Notes: generated by a model from the letters alone, not told the origin. Positions 16,946 through 26,253 are shown, numbered from the stretch's first letter. The stretch is DNA of 64,000 nt from Pedobacter sp. Leaf216 (GCF_001421515.1 NZ_LMKM01000009.1:86-64085), one strand, 5' to 3'. A program made the numbers and translations.

Positions 16946-17947
16946 ATGAAAAATATTTTTTTAGTATCTGCATGTACCTTTCTGTGGTTACTTGCATTAA
17001 GCTTTAGCGTATTTGCACAAATGCCTCAGCCCCCAACAGTACCTATATGGGATGCCAACAAGGTAACCCTTGGCCTCGAAAAATTGGGTAATGATATTTA
17101 TGCCATAATCCCCACAACAGCAAAAACTGAAACCAGTAGAGGGATTCCCCATGCAACCACCGGTGGTTTTGTAATAGGCGATAAGGGCGTATTGTTAATT
17201 GAAGTGATGATGACCAGGGGGCTTTTTGAGCAGCAACTCAAACTTATACGCTCGGTAACCGATAAACCCATCATTTATGCGGTGAATACGAGTGATCATG
17301 GCGACCATTGTTTTAGCAATTACCTGCTTGATAAAAAAACAGTTATCATCCAAAACGATTTTGCCAAAGAAAACTTATCTAAAAACTATCCGGGGATCAA
17401 ATCTTTTATGGTTGGCTTGTTTGGCGCTGGCAGGGGCATTGAAGACAGCGAATACCGTCCGGCAGACATTACCATTCCGAAAGGAGGGAAGCTTGAGGTG
17501 GATATGGGTGAAGGAAAAATTGTGCAATTGCTTAATATTTCGCCTGCCCAATCGATGGCTGATCTATTTGTCTGGATGCCCAATCAAAAAATTTTCTGGG
17601 CTGGTAATCCATTTATTGCAGAAAGCCCGGCAATTCCCTGGTTGTTTGATGGCGTTTTTCTTGAGCCCAGCGTCAATTTAAATAAGGTTTACGATTTTTT
17701 ACCTGATGATGCCATCATTATTCCCGGGCATGGCCGCATCACCAATAAGGCTGGCATTAAATTCACCATTGATTATGTAAACGAGCTTCAAAAGGAAGTA
17801 ACAGCCGCCGTAAAAAAAGGGCTCACACTTGAGCAAACCAAAAAAGAAGTAACAATGAAAGCGTACGATAAAGGCTATGTACTTTTTAACTGGCTGCATT
17901 ACAATTTTAATTTGCCCAATGCCTATAAAGACATCAGTAAAAAATAA
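16946..17947 (+). CDS. Secreted metallo-beta-lactamase-fold protein with altered metal site
   Basis: A 333-residue exported MBL-fold protein (signal peptide ending VFAQ). The fold is recognisable: VIGDKGVLLIEVMM, then KPIIYAVNTSDHGDHCFSNY, then a C-terminal IIPGHGRIT. The usual HxHxDH ligand motif reads SDHGDH here, so its first His is Ser. The second His region (GxxHxxxD) reads SPAQSMAD, with Gln or Ser at the His position, and the usual GD before the last strand is GN. Asp and His of DH and the His of GHG remain. It may bind one metal or be degenerate. Third gene of the hydrolase operon. Confidence 0.83.
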   Translation: MKNIFLVSACTFLWLLALSFSVFAQMPQPPTVPIWDANKVTLGLEKLGNDIYAIIPTTAKTETSRGIPHATTGGFVIGDKGVLLIEVMMTRGLFEQQLKLIRSVTDKPIIYAVNTSDHGDHCFSNYLLDKKTVIIQNDFAKENLSKNYPGIKSFMVGLFGAGRGIEDSEYRPADITIPKGGKLEVDMGEGKIVQLLNISPAQSMADLFVWMPNQKIFWAGNPFIAESPAIPWLFDGVFLEPSVNLNKVYDFLPDDAIIIPGHGRITNKAGIKFTIDYVNELQKEVTAAVKKGLTLEQTKKEVTMKAYDKGYVLFNWLHYNFNLPNAYKDISKK

Positions 17948-17970
17948 TCAACCATAAATTCTAAACAAAC

Positions 17971-18900
17971 ATGAAAACTATTTTTAATTTAAACAGCGCA
18001 GTGCTCATGCTGCTTTTTACAGCACTTTCACTAAACTTGTATGCCGCAGTTGTGCCGGCAAATCCTCCTGCTAATTTCAAGCATCAATATGCCAGCGTAA
18101 ATGGCGTAAAACTCCATTATGTTATTGGTGGAAAAGGTGAACCATTGCTGCTTATCCATGGTTTCGGTCAAAACTGGTTTATGTGGAACAGACTCTTGCC
18201 CGAACTTTCCAAACACTTTACCGTAATTGCTCCAGATATGCGCGGTGTGGGCGAATCAGGAAAAACGGCTGCAGGTTACGATAAAAAGAATATGGCTAAA
18301 GATATGCATGAGCTAATGAATAAACTTGGCTATAAAAACGTAAATGTTGTTGGGCATGATATTGGCCTGATGGTTGGATATGCTTATGCTGCCCAGTTTC
18401 CGAAAGAAGTAAAAAAACTGGCTCTCCTTGATGCATTGTTGCCGGGTATAGAGCCTGTTTGGTCGCAAGTGAAATCGCAGGCATGGTGGTTCGGTTTTTT
18501 TGCACAACCAAATTCTGGTAAACTCGTTTCTGGTAAAGTAAGTTTGTTTTTTACAGATTTTTGGCCAACAGTTGGTTTTAAAAAGAATGCATTTAGTGCA
18601 GCTGAAACTGCCGAGTTTATTCGGGCCTATTCAGTTAATGGCGCAACAACAGGTGCTTTCCATTGGTTTGGAGCCTTTACTCAGGATGCAAAAGACAATT
18701 TGGAATTAGCTAAAACCAAACTCTCCATGCCGGTACTGGCCATGGGGTCCGATCATTTTGCTGCACCTTTCTTAGCTACCCATGTTCGGCTTGTGGCAAA
18801 CCAGGTTACCGAATCCATCATTAAAGATTCAGGGCATTGGATAGTACAGGAAAATACACCTCAGGTAAAAAAGGATTTGCTTTCATTTTTGCTGCATTAA
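17971..18900 (+). CDS. Secreted alpha/beta hydrolase (epoxide hydrolase/dehalogenase-like)
   Basis: A 309-residue alpha/beta-hydrolase with a signal peptide (ends near LYAA). The oxyanion motif HGFGQNW is followed by nucleophile elbow GHDIG, so the nucleophile is Asp, as in epoxide hydrolases and haloalkane or fluoroacetate dehalogenases rather than serine esterases. The catalytic His is in DSGHWIVQENTP. A cap region with aromatic residues (AWWFGFFAQP, AFHWFGAF) lies between. Last gene of the four-gene operon, closed by the terminator at 18916-18945. The exact reaction is not determinable from sequence alone. Confidence 0.87.
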   Translation: MKTIFNLNSAVLMLLFTALSLNLYAAVVPANPPANFKHQYASVNGVKLHYVIGGKGEPLLLIHGFGQNWFMWNRLLPELSKHFTVIAPDMRGVGESGKTAAGYDKKNMAKDMHELMNKLGYKNVNVVGHDIGLMVGYAYAAQFPKEVKKLALLDALLPGIEPVWSQVKSQAWWFGFFAQPNSGKLVSGKVSLFFTDFWPTVGFKKNAFSAAETAEFIRAYSVNGATTGAFHWFGAFTQDAKDNLELAKTKLSMPVLAMGSDHFAAPFLATHVRLVANQVTESIIKDSGHWIVQENTPQVKKDLLSFLLH

Positions 18901-18915
18901 TTAGTTTATAAAAAA

Positions 18916-18945
18916 AAGTGTCCCAAATCAATTTTTGGGGCACTT
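18916..18945 (+). terminator. Terminator of the hydrolase operon
   Basis: A 12-bp stem with one U-G pair (AAGTGTCCCAAA / TTTGGGGCACTT), 16 bases after the last stop codon of the operon. The flanks are A-rich upstream and AT-rich downstream. Confidence 0.7.
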
Positions 18946-19016
18946 ATTATTAAATTATAAAACCTTTAAACCCTTTAAATTAAGGTTTTACAACCAAATC
19001 ATTACTTACATTGTTT

Positions 19017-19811
19017 ATGGAATTACAATTAAAAAATAAAAAAGCGTTAATTACCGGGTCTACAGCCGGAATTGGTTTTGCAACGGCACTTCAGTTGGCA
19101 AAAGAAGGCGCTGAAGTAATTGTTAACGGACGCACCGAAGAGCGGGTTGCCCAGGCTGTAGCCAAAATTAAAAACGAAAGCGGAAATGAGCTTGTGAGTG
19201 GTATCGCTACTGATTTCGGCGACATTAACGCTGTTAATAGTTTAATTGCGCGGTTACAGCATATCGACATCCTCATCAATAATGTAGCTATTTTTGAACC
19301 CAAAGCTTTTGCAGATATTACCGATGAAGATTGGCTGCGTTTTTATGAAATTAACGTAATGACCGGAATTCGTTTATCACGCGCATACTTTGATAAAATG
19401 CTAAAAAAAGGCTGGGGGAGGATCATTTTTATTTCCAGCGAGTCTGCAATACAGATTCCTGAAGAAATGATTCATTATGGAATGACAAAAACCGCACAAC
19501 TTGCAATTAGCAGAGGCCTCGCAGAATTAACCAAAGGCACGGCGGTTACCGTAAATGCGGTGTTGCCTGGTCCAACCCTTTCAGAAGGTGTTGGTGGTTT
19601 CATTGAAAACCTGGCCAAAGCGCAAAATAAAACAACAAAACAAGTAGAAGCAGATTTTTTTATAACCACCAGGCCAACCTCCATTATCCAGCGTTTTCTA
19701 AGTGTTGAGGAAATTGCAAACATGGTTACCTATCTGGCAAGCCCATTATCATCGGCCACAAATGGCGCAACCATCCGTGCAGAGGGAGGATTATTAAAAG
19801 GAATAATTTAG
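19017..19811 (+). CDS. SDR family oxidoreductase
   Basis: A 264-residue classical short-chain dehydrogenase/reductase. Cofactor motif TGSTAGIG (TGxxxGxG) near the N-terminus; NNVA for NAG; the catalytic Ser in IFISSESA; the Tyr-x-x-x-Lys as YGMTK; C-terminal EGG. Arg in the NGRTEERV strand end suggests NADP(H). An ATG at 19017 follows an in-frame TTG at 19011; 19017 gives MELQLKNKKALITG, the usual SDR beginning. It follows the hydrolase operon's terminator and so is a separate transcription unit. Substrate unknown. Confidence 0.9.
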   Translation: MELQLKNKKALITGSTAGIGFATALQLAKEGAEVIVNGRTEERVAQAVAKIKNESGNELVSGIATDFGDINAVNSLIARLQHIDILINNVAIFEPKAFADITDEDWLRFYEINVMTGIRLSRAYFDKMLKKGWGRIIFISSESAIQIPEEMIHYGMTKTAQLAISRGLAELTKGTAVTVNAVLPGPTLSEGVGGFIENLAKAQNKTTKQVEADFFITTRPTSIIQRFLSVEEIANMVTYLASPLSSATNGATIRAEGGLLKGII

Positions 19812-19905
19812 CTAATTAATGTTTATTTTAAGGTATTTGATAATTACCGTTTAATCACTTGATTTTGAAGTGATTTAATTTAGTGTCTTTAATGTTTTAA
19901 TAAAA

Positions 19906-19935
19906 AAAAGGAATGGTTTTCTATCCATTCCTTTT
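19906..19935. terminator. Terminator after the SDR gene
   Basis: An 11-bp perfect stem (AAAAGGAATGG / CCATTCCTTTT) with an 8-base loop and a T tract. It lies between the plus-strand SDR gene and the convergent minus-strand DUF421 gene. It could work in both directions. The remainder of the 19812-20142 gap shows no gene. Confidence 0.7.
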
Positions 19936-20142
19936 TATGTAGATTCGAAAAGAGTAAAGTCTGTCGGTTTATGTCATTGTAAAACAGTTTTTTATGTTGT
20001 TTCCCTGTTTTCTAGTACCAAATACTCAATTTTATTTTTTTGAGAACAATTCTTATTTAAAAATAGAGAAAATGATTAAACATCATATGTGAGTTTGATA
20101 CCAAATAAACATAGGTTAACTCCATCAAACTGTTTTAAAAAT

Positions 20143-20835
20143 TTATTGTATCCGTGGCTGGTGGTCTGCCATCACCCATTCGTTGTGATTACAGTTTTTG
20201 CAATCGGTTTCTTGGCCTTTACTAATCGTTTCTACTTTTCCACAAAAGCTACAGGCATATTTCCCATCCTGAGTTATTATAGTTGATGCCGTGTCGAATG
20301 CCTTAGGCAAAATAGGTAACCCCGGCTTAACCTCATTGTCGGGAAAAAAGAATATGCTTACACAGCCCGAAGTTTCTAATATTGCGGTTTTCACCTGCCC
20401 CAAATGGGATACGCCCTGCTGTCGGAGCTCTGAGAAAAATTCGTCCTGAGCGAGGGTTTCTTTACGAAATTCGTTGACTGAAAACATACCTTCTTCTATA
20501 AAATATGTAGCTTTTCCTTCAACCAGATCATCAAAGCCCTTGCTTTTTGCCATTAAATAAGTGGTTAGCCTATAGGCGCTAACAATAATTGCAAAAATAG
20601 CTACAGGTACCATCAGCCCGATTTCTTTGTAAAACATTGGATCACCTGCTGCGGAGCCAAGGCTAATGATCACCACCATTTCAAATACCGACAATTGTCT
20701 AACCCCTCGCTTACCCAGAAGCCTTAGCCCGATAAGGATGATAAAATACATCAGTATGGTTCGGATGGCTATCTCAACAAGAAATCCCCATTTTTCCTCG
20801 CCAACCATAATCTTGGTCCAATCTATATCCTGCAT
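20143..20835 (-). CDS. DUF421 (YetF-type) membrane protein
   Basis: A 230-residue protein with three N-terminal membrane helices (about residues 16-34, 46-60, 70-88) followed by a cytoplasmic domain, the YetF/DUF421 plan. The family-typical RLLGKRGVRQLSVFEMVVIISLGSAAGDP and the linker GKATYFIEEGMFSVNEFRKETL are present. The C-terminus adds two CxxC-like pairs (CSFCG and CKNC), suggesting a small zinc ribbon not seen in all members. Role unknown; in other bacteria the family is linked to spore or stress phenotypes. Confidence 0.82.
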   Translation of the reverse strand: MQDIDWTKIMVGEEKWGFLVEIAIRTILMYFIILIGLRLLGKRGVRQLSVFEMVVIISLGSAAGDPMFYKEIGLMVPVAIFAIIVSAYRLTTYLMAKSKGFDDLVEGKATYFIEEGMFSVNEFRKETLAQDEFFSELRQQGVSHLGQVKTAILETSGCVSIFFFPDNEVKPGLPILPKAFDTASTIITQDGKYACSFCGKVETISKGQETDCKNCNHNEWVMADHQPRIQ

Positions 20836-20999
20836 GATTTGAGTTTTGACTATAAATGTGGCTAAAGTAAACTAAAATATTTAATATGATTATGCCTCTA
20901 ATGTTGTAAGATAAAAGATATGTAGAAAAGTTTTACTCGCAGCATAAATACTATGGTAAAAAATATCCTGCATACAGTTTTCTTTAATCCGTTGTTCAT

Positions 21000-21515
21000 T
21001 TAGGCTTCTTCAAGTTCAAAAATGAATGTTGATCCCTTTCCGGGTTCGCTTTCAAGGGTAATTGAAGAACCGTGGAGTTCAATAATAGTAGATACCAGGT
21101 ATAAGCCTATGCCAAATCCAGGAATGAGCCTGGTGTGTTCGCTTTCAATCCGATGGAATTTTTTGAACAAATTCTTTTGATCAGCTGGCGAAATTCCTAT
21201 CCCCTGATCGCAAACACTTACACGGATTTTCTTATTTGCCGTTAGGCATGATATGGTGATGTCTCCTCCACTTGGGCTATACTTCTGTGCATTGCTAACC
21301 AAATTGGTCAATATCATCGAAATCTTCTCACGGTCAGCAAATGCCGTAAGCGTTGTTTCACCATGGTAGAAAAAATGATGTTTAGGGCTTGCTATGGCTG
21401 CGTCTTCAATTATATCGGAGATTAGCGCCGGTAGGTCGAACGGTGATTTTTCAATATGGATATGCCCGCCCTCTAACCTCGAAATGTGAAGGAAACTACT
21501 AATCATGCTTTCCAT
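21000..21515 (-). CDS. Histidine kinase ATPase domain, 3' part of a frameshifted gene
   Basis: 171 residues holding the end of the dimerisation helix (MESMISSFLHISRLEGG) and a full HATPase_c domain: N-box MILTNLVSNAQKYSP, G1 CDQGIGIS, F-box KKFHR, G2 GFGIGLYLV and terminal GSTFIFELEE. It continues exactly where the 21503-22516 frame stops; a -1 shift at the A7 run (21515-21521, read on the minus strand) would join them. Its own ATG at 21515 would give only an isolated ATPase domain. Best read as the 3' half of one kinase of about 505 residues. Confidence 0.7.
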   Translation of the reverse strand: MESMISSFLHISRLEGGHIHIEKSPFDLPALISDIIEDAAIASPKHHFFYHGETTLTAFADREKISMILTNLVSNAQKYSPSGGDITISCLTANKKIRVSVCDQGIGISPADQKNLFKKFHRIESEHTRLIPGFGIGLYLVSTIIELHGSSITLESEPGKGSTFIFELEEA

Positions 21516-22516
21516 TTTTTTGCTTGCTCTGCTGCTTTATTCAGGGCTTTTCTAAGGAAATCAGGATTTTCTATTTTTGCCTGTGCAATCTGTATGTAAG
21601 ATTTTAATGAGGTCAAAGGTGTTTTAAGCTCATGACTAACAAAACCCACGAACTCTTCTTTTTTCTTTTCTGCCAGTTTTTTGTCTGTGATATCTCTTGC
21701 AATTTTAGATACCCCTATCACTTCCCCAGCACTGTTTTTGATTGGTGATATTGTAAGCGACACACTAACAAGGGCGCCGTCTTTTTTCAACCGTTGGGTT
21801 TCAAAATGATCTACACGGATCCCTTTACGCAACTGCGCCAATATTTTAGGCTCTTCTTCCAGGCGTTCTGGAGGAATGATCTTTAGAATAGATTCGCCGA
21901 TCATCTCGCCGGCATTGTATCCGAAAATACGTTCTGCAGAAGCGTTCCAGCTTGTAACCACACCATTTAGGTCCTTGCTTACAATTGCATCATCTGAGGA
22001 TTCAATGATTGCGATAAGCCTGCGGGCGTCTACTTCGGCTTTCCTGTTAAAGGTTAAATCCCGCGCAATTTTCGATATCCCGATAACGATACCAGAAGCA
22101 TCATATATAGGAGAAATCGTAAGCGAAACATCAATCAGGGATCCATCTTTGCCGAGCCTTTGGGTCTCAAAATGGTCAATCCGGATTCCATTTTTTAACT
22201 GTGTAAGGATCATCTGTTCCTCGTCCTGCCTTTCAGGTGGGATCAGCCTTAAAATCGGTGTTCCGATTATTTCTTTTGGACTATAGCCGAAAATCCGCTG
22301 TGCAGAATTGTTCCAGCTGGTAACAATTCCGTTAAGGTCCTTACTGATAATCGCATCATCCGATGATGCCACAATTGAACTCAGGACTGCACTTTTTTCA
22401 TCTGCACGCTGAAGTAAGCTGATCAGTTTGCGGAGTTCTGCATGATCTAGTTTTAGCTCAGTTTCATGTTCTTGGTAGGCCCTGAATTTATCTATTACCT
22501 GTTTAGTTTCGTTCAT
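21503..22516 (-). CDS. PAS-PAS histidine kinase, 5' part of a frameshifted gene
   Basis: 337 residues: an N-terminal helix, then two PAS domains with near-duplicate sequence (SSDDAIISKDLNGIVTSWN and SSDDAIVSKDLNGVVTSWN), each with a PAC segment. A HisKA box FVGFVSHELKTPLTSLKSYI follows, with His near residue 295. The frame ends with QAKKWKA and a stop just after the A7 run, before any ATPase domain. The next frame supplies that domain, so this is probably one gene broken by a one-base deletion, a sequencing error or programmed slippage. No adjacent response regulator is seen. Confidence 0.75.
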   Translation of the reverse strand: MNETKQVIDKFRAYQEHETELKLDHAELRKLISLLQRADEKSAVLSSIVASSDDAIISKDLNGIVTSWNNSAQRIFGYSPKEIIGTPILRLIPPERQDEEQMILTQLKNGIRIDHFETQRLGKDGSLIDVSLTISPIYDASGIVIGISKIARDLTFNRKAEVDARRLIAIIESSDDAIVSKDLNGVVTSWNASAERIFGYNAGEMIGESILKIIPPERLEEEPKILAQLRKGIRVDHFETQRLKKDGALVSVSLTISPIKNSAGEVIGVSKIARDITDKKLAEKKKEEFVGFVSHELKTPLTSLKSYIQIAQAKIENPDFLRKALNKAAEQAKKWKA

Positions 22517-23179
22517 CTACAGATCAATTTTACACAAGATAGGAATATAATTACCATTGTGGAAAAGGGTACGCGGCAATGGATTTTAAACAAAGTAAAA
22601 TATAACTGAGCTGAACACTAACGCAGGGAAATATGTTAACTACTGAATAAGAAATAAAAGGCAAACCACTTATTTGGCAGATCAAAACAAAATGGAGATA
22701 ACAGTGGGTGTTTCCTAGCTTAAATAACAGATAATCATTTGTTTGTATGTTGTGGGATAATTGAGCACAAAAAAATACCGTCTCAAAAAGTGGCCGAAGC
22801 ATTCCAAATGGGGAAGTTATGGCTGAACCATTCTTGCTGCCTTAACCATGTATTGTGTGTTTTTTCGGGTAAAAACACGGTAAATTCTAATTTTTCAATT
22901 TGCCATACATTTTAGAATTAGCAATCTGAAGCTGTTCAAGATTTTAGATGTTGATTTCCGTTTTCCTTTTGGACGATTCAACCAATAATAGAAACCACGG
23001 TTGCTTAGCCGAAACACCCAAGATCATTCAACTAAAAATATTTTAAGATGCTTTTTTAGCAATTCGAATAACTCCCATCTCCGTTGGAAAAACGACGAAA
23101 GCAATTTTTAATTTTGATGATTCTATATTTTCGGTAAAAATCCATAAAACTTTCCTAACCTTGGTATGGTTATAGGATT
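22517..23179. other. Gene-poor intergenic stretch
   Basis: 663 bases between the divergent histidine kinase and helicase genes. A minus-strand reading frame of 83 codons (22551-22802) has poor composition and no recognisable motif. A weak inverted repeat (TTCTAA...TTAGAA, about 22885-22920) is visible. Nothing else supportable. Confidence 0.5.
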
Positions 23180-24706
23180 ATGCAAATTTCATCCCTATCC
23201 ACCACAGTACGGCCAGTCAAAAAACTATACCATTATCAGGAAAATGATATTGAAACCCTCTTCGAAAAACTAAGCGGTAGTAATAAAAGTCGTTTGCTAT
23301 ATCAATTGGCCACTGGCGGTGGTAAAACGGTTATTTTCTCGCAGATAGCAGACAGGTATATTCAAAAGTACGGCAGAAAAGTTATTGTACTTACCCATAG
23401 ACGTGAATTGTGCTGGCAGACATCGCAGGCGTTAAAAACTTCTGGAGTGCAAAACAAGGTGGTAAATAGTGCTGTTAAGAGGGTGGCTAAAAAAGACAGT
23501 TATGCCTGCTATGTAGGTATGGTTGAAACGCTAAAGAACCGTATACACGATGGATTAATTGATACGGAAAATGTGGGCCTTGTTATTGTGGATGAAGCAC
23601 ATCATAATTCATTTCATAAACTGCTTGGAAAATTCCCCAACGCATCCATTATCGGGGTAACAGCTACGCCTTTTTCGGCGGATGCGAATCTCCCTATGCA
23701 TAGGTATTATGATGAACTCATTGTAGGTGAACCTATTGGTGCGCTTATTGAACAGGGCTTTTTGGCAAAACCAAAAACCTATGGTTATGATGTAGAGCTC
23801 AATACGTTAACAAGGGGCTTGCACGGAGATTTTACAGTGGCCAGTTCTGATGAACTTTATGCTTCTCCAGCTATGCTAGAGCTTTTGCTCCATGCTTACA
23901 GGGAACATGCTATAGGTAAAAAAACATTGATTTTTAACAACGGAATCTTTACCTCCCGTAAAGTGTTAGAAGTTTTTACTAACGCAGGTTATGCCATTAG
24001 GCACCTCGACAATAAAACTGATGTTTCTGAACGTGAAAAAATTTTAAAGTGGTTTAAAAAAACGAAAGGAGCCATTCTCACCTCAGTATCGATTTTAACA
24101 ACTGGTTTTGATGAGCCAACGGTTCAGTCGGTGATTTTAAACCGGGCAACAACCTCCATTACGCTTTACCACCAGATGATAGGCAGAGGGGCGAGGCGCT
24201 TGCCGGGAAAAAAAACATTCAATATTATCGATCTGGGTAACAATACCGAGCGGTTCGGAGATTGGGATGCTCCTTTAGACTGGAAACATATTTTTGAAAA
24301 TCCAGAAATTTATCACCAGGTTTTGAACAAAGCGGCAGAAGACATTCATCAGATGCCCGCGGAAATGAGGAGCAAATTTCCTAATAGTGCCGGTATCGCA
24401 TTTGATGTGCTCGCCGCCTACCAGGCTGCTCTTGAAAAGGGTGAAAAAGCAAAAACTGTTCTTAGGGATTCAATACGCCAACATGCGATGATGTGTGCAG
24501 ATAATTCAGATACGGTGAGCCAGGCACTTGAACTATCTTTGGAGCTGGATAAAGAGATTAGTTGGAGAATAAAACAATATGCCAAATGCCTGGGCACAGT
24601 AACAAAAAATTATGTGAAATGGCTGGGTGAGGATTATAGGAACCGGCTTACGGTATTGATCGAAAAAATCATGTCCAGACGGGCAATGATGCTTACTGCA
24701 GTATGA
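23180..24706 (+). CDS. DEAD/DEAH box helicase (SSL2/type III Res-like)
   Basis: A 508-residue superfamily 2 helicase. The Walker A motif LATGGGKTV is near residues 45-52, DEAH at 138-141 (VIVDEAHHN), motif III GVTATPFS, and a C-terminal RecA-like domain with LTSVSILTTGFDEP and the motif VI MIGRGARRLPGK. The architecture matches stand-alone SSL2/ResIII-type helicases. The C-terminal ~150 residues after the helicase core are helical and uncharacterised. A DUF3253 gene starts 46 bases downstream and may be cotranscribed. Likely acts on DNA or RNA in repair or stress; nothing nearby links it to a restriction system. Confidence 0.85.
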   Translation: MQISSLSTTVRPVKKLYHYQENDIETLFEKLSGSNKSRLLYQLATGGGKTVIFSQIADRYIQKYGRKVIVLTHRRELCWQTSQALKTSGVQNKVVNSAVKRVAKKDSYACYVGMVETLKNRIHDGLIDTENVGLVIVDEAHHNSFHKLLGKFPNASIIGVTATPFSADANLPMHRYYDELIVGEPIGALIEQGFLAKPKTYGYDVELNTLTRGLHGDFTVASSDELYASPAMLELLLHAYREHAIGKKTLIFNNGIFTSRKVLEVFTNAGYAIRHLDNKTDVSEREKILKWFKKTKGAILTSVSILTTGFDEPTVQSVILNRATTSITLYHQMIGRGARRLPGKKTFNIIDLGNNTERFGDWDAPLDWKHIFENPEIYHQVLNKAAEDIHQMPAEMRSKFPNSAGIAFDVLAAYQAALEKGEKAKTVLRDSIRQHAMMCADNSDTVSQALELSLELDKEISWRIKQYAKCLGTVTKNYVKWLGEDYRNRLTVLIEKIMSRRAMMLTAV

Positions 24707-24751
24707 CCTTTCTGATGAAAGAAAAACCTGTTAAATTTTCATTACAGTTAT

Positions 24752-25003
24752 ATGCAGCAGCTCAAAGTCATATCAGAAACAATCTTATCAGTCGCTACCC
24801 AACGTGGCGTTGAAAAAAGTACCTGTCCATCCGAAATCGCACGGATGCTTTTTCCTGATGACTGGCGTAAACATATGAAAGAAGTACTCAATATCGCTAT
24901 CAATCTCCAAAACCAGGGAAAAATAATAATTACACAAAAGGGCATCCCTATTGATGTGGGGCATATTAAAGGTCCTGTTCGCATTAAGATCGATAGCACT
25001 TAG
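24752..25003 (+). CDS. DUF3253 domain-containing protein
   Basis: An 83-residue cytoplasmic protein with winged-helix character: ISETILSVATQRG, then CPSEIARMLFPDDWRKHMKEV, then GKIIITQKGIPIDVGHIKGPVRIKI. The C-terminal GPVRIKI and the CPSEIAR element match what I recall of DUF3253, often found beside AlkB or DNA-repair genes. A same-sized reading frame on the opposite strand is its shadow. It follows the helicase closely. Molecular function unknown; DNA binding is possible. Confidence 0.72.
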   Translation: MQQLKVISETILSVATQRGVEKSTCPSEIARMLFPDDWRKHMKEVLNIAINLQNQGKIIITQKGIPIDVGHIKGPVRIKIDST

Positions 25004-25215
25004 TTAAGTTCTGCTATCAACTAAAAGGCGCATCGGTTGTACCATTTTTCTAATTTATGGAGTTTATATTGATTGCATCACTTGGGCCAGGCCGTTTTTC
25101 ATTGATGGAATGCTTATCTTCACACATGATTTTGCTTACTTTAGTTTTTTGGAGATAATTTAGTAATTCTGCCCCCATTTTGCCAAACCCTAGTTACCAA
25201 TAATAAATGATTTGC

Positions 25216-26250
25216 CTACAATTGCTTTTCTAATTTCAAAATCTTTTCTTTAATTTCATTTCCCGTTAATTCTGTTTTTATGTTGGATTTTAACAGATTT
25301 TCAAGTGCTACAATTTGCGCTTTTATTAATGCTTTTTCAGAATTTACTTTTTCATCAACATTAATACCTGTATGCTCCCAATTCGTTTTTGTGACCTCAT
25401 TTTTTTCAACTGATATTGGGATGAACAACTGATATTTTTTGCCAATGAAAAATACTTTTGCAGGATTTGCTGCTCCATAGGTTTTATCTCCAATTACCTT
25501 TGCAATTTTATTTTGCTGTAAATTATAAGCTAATGCTTCAGCGGCAGAAATTGTATTACTGTTTACAATGAGGTATACAGGTTTATCTAAATACTTTTTG
25601 CCATTTACTTTTTTAAATGTGTACTTCTCTTCGGTTTTATTATTATATCTGGTGTAAATCTCACTCAATTTAATTCTTTCATTAAAAAAATAACTTAAAA
25701 ATAGCCTTACCATTTTGCCATCACCGCCTCGATTGTTCCTTAAATCTATAATCAAAGCATTTGTATTTGAAACAAAATTCATTGTAGCATCTAAAATTTG
25801 TTGAGCAGATTTATTTCCTTCGGGAAATCCGGTATATTCAATATAACCGATGTTTCCATCTAATCTCATCACTTTATCAAAACCATAATTCCATTGTTTG
25901 TTAATAGCATCGTATTTTTTTAGCAATTCCTTTTCATTTACTGCTTTTTCTTCTTCTTTACCCGGACGGTATAATAGATTGAAATGCAAATCATTACCGT
26001 TTTTTGTTAAATATTTTGAAAGAGATTTTGCAAATTCTGCATCAGAAAGATTGTCAAAAGTTTTAAGATCTATCTCTGATTTTAATTTTTTAGAAAGTTG
26101 ATTTGCAACATCTTCAAAAATGTAATATTCATTAATTTTATCTGCTATTTCCAATATTTGTTTATTACGTTCTGTAAAATCCTGGGCGTTCGCTTTTAAG
26201 TTGAAGCAGATTGCAACGTAGATTAACAATAGATTAAATACTTTTTTCAT
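25216..26250 (-). CDS. S41 family peptidase
   Basis: A 344-residue exported serine peptidase of the C-terminal processing (S41) family. A signal peptide (ends ANAQ) precedes a helical N-terminal bundle and the catalytic core with IDLRNNRGGDGKMVR, the nucleophile Ser in VNSNTISAAEALAYNL and the Lys region GDKTYGAANP. No clear PDZ domain is present, as in the tricorn/IRBP-like branch. The start lies 3 bases after the MarR stop, so the two form an operon. The coding sequence is AT-rich compared with neighbours. Confidence 0.85.
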   Translation of the reverse strand: MKKVFNLLLIYVAICFNLKANAQDFTERNKQILEIADKINEYYIFEDVANQLSKKLKSEIDLKTFDNLSDAEFAKSLSKYLTKNGNDLHFNLLYRPGKEEEKAVNEKELLKKYDAINKQWNYGFDKVMRLDGNIGYIEYTGFPEGNKSAQQILDATMNFVSNTNALIIDLRNNRGGDGKMVRLFLSYFFNERIKLSEIYTRYNNKTEEKYTFKKVNGKKYLDKPVYLIVNSNTISAAEALAYNLQQNKIAKVIGDKTYGAANPAKVFFIGKKYQLFIPISVEKNEVTKTNWEHTGINVDEKVNSEKALIKAQIVALENLLKSNIKTELTGNEIKEKILKLEKQL

Positions 26251-26253
26251 TTC

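Noticed and set aside
22551-22802. 83-codon minus-strand frame in the kinase-helicase gap
   Set aside because: Low-complexity, no recognised motif, no start signal.
24748-24999. Minus-strand frame of the same size as the DUF3253 gene
   Set aside because: The plus-strand frame matches a known family and has a proper ATG; this is its antisense shadow.
23180-25003. Helicase plus DUF3253 as a defence system
   Set aside because: No nuclease, methyltransferase or other defence gene adjacent; nothing supports it beyond the helicase family.
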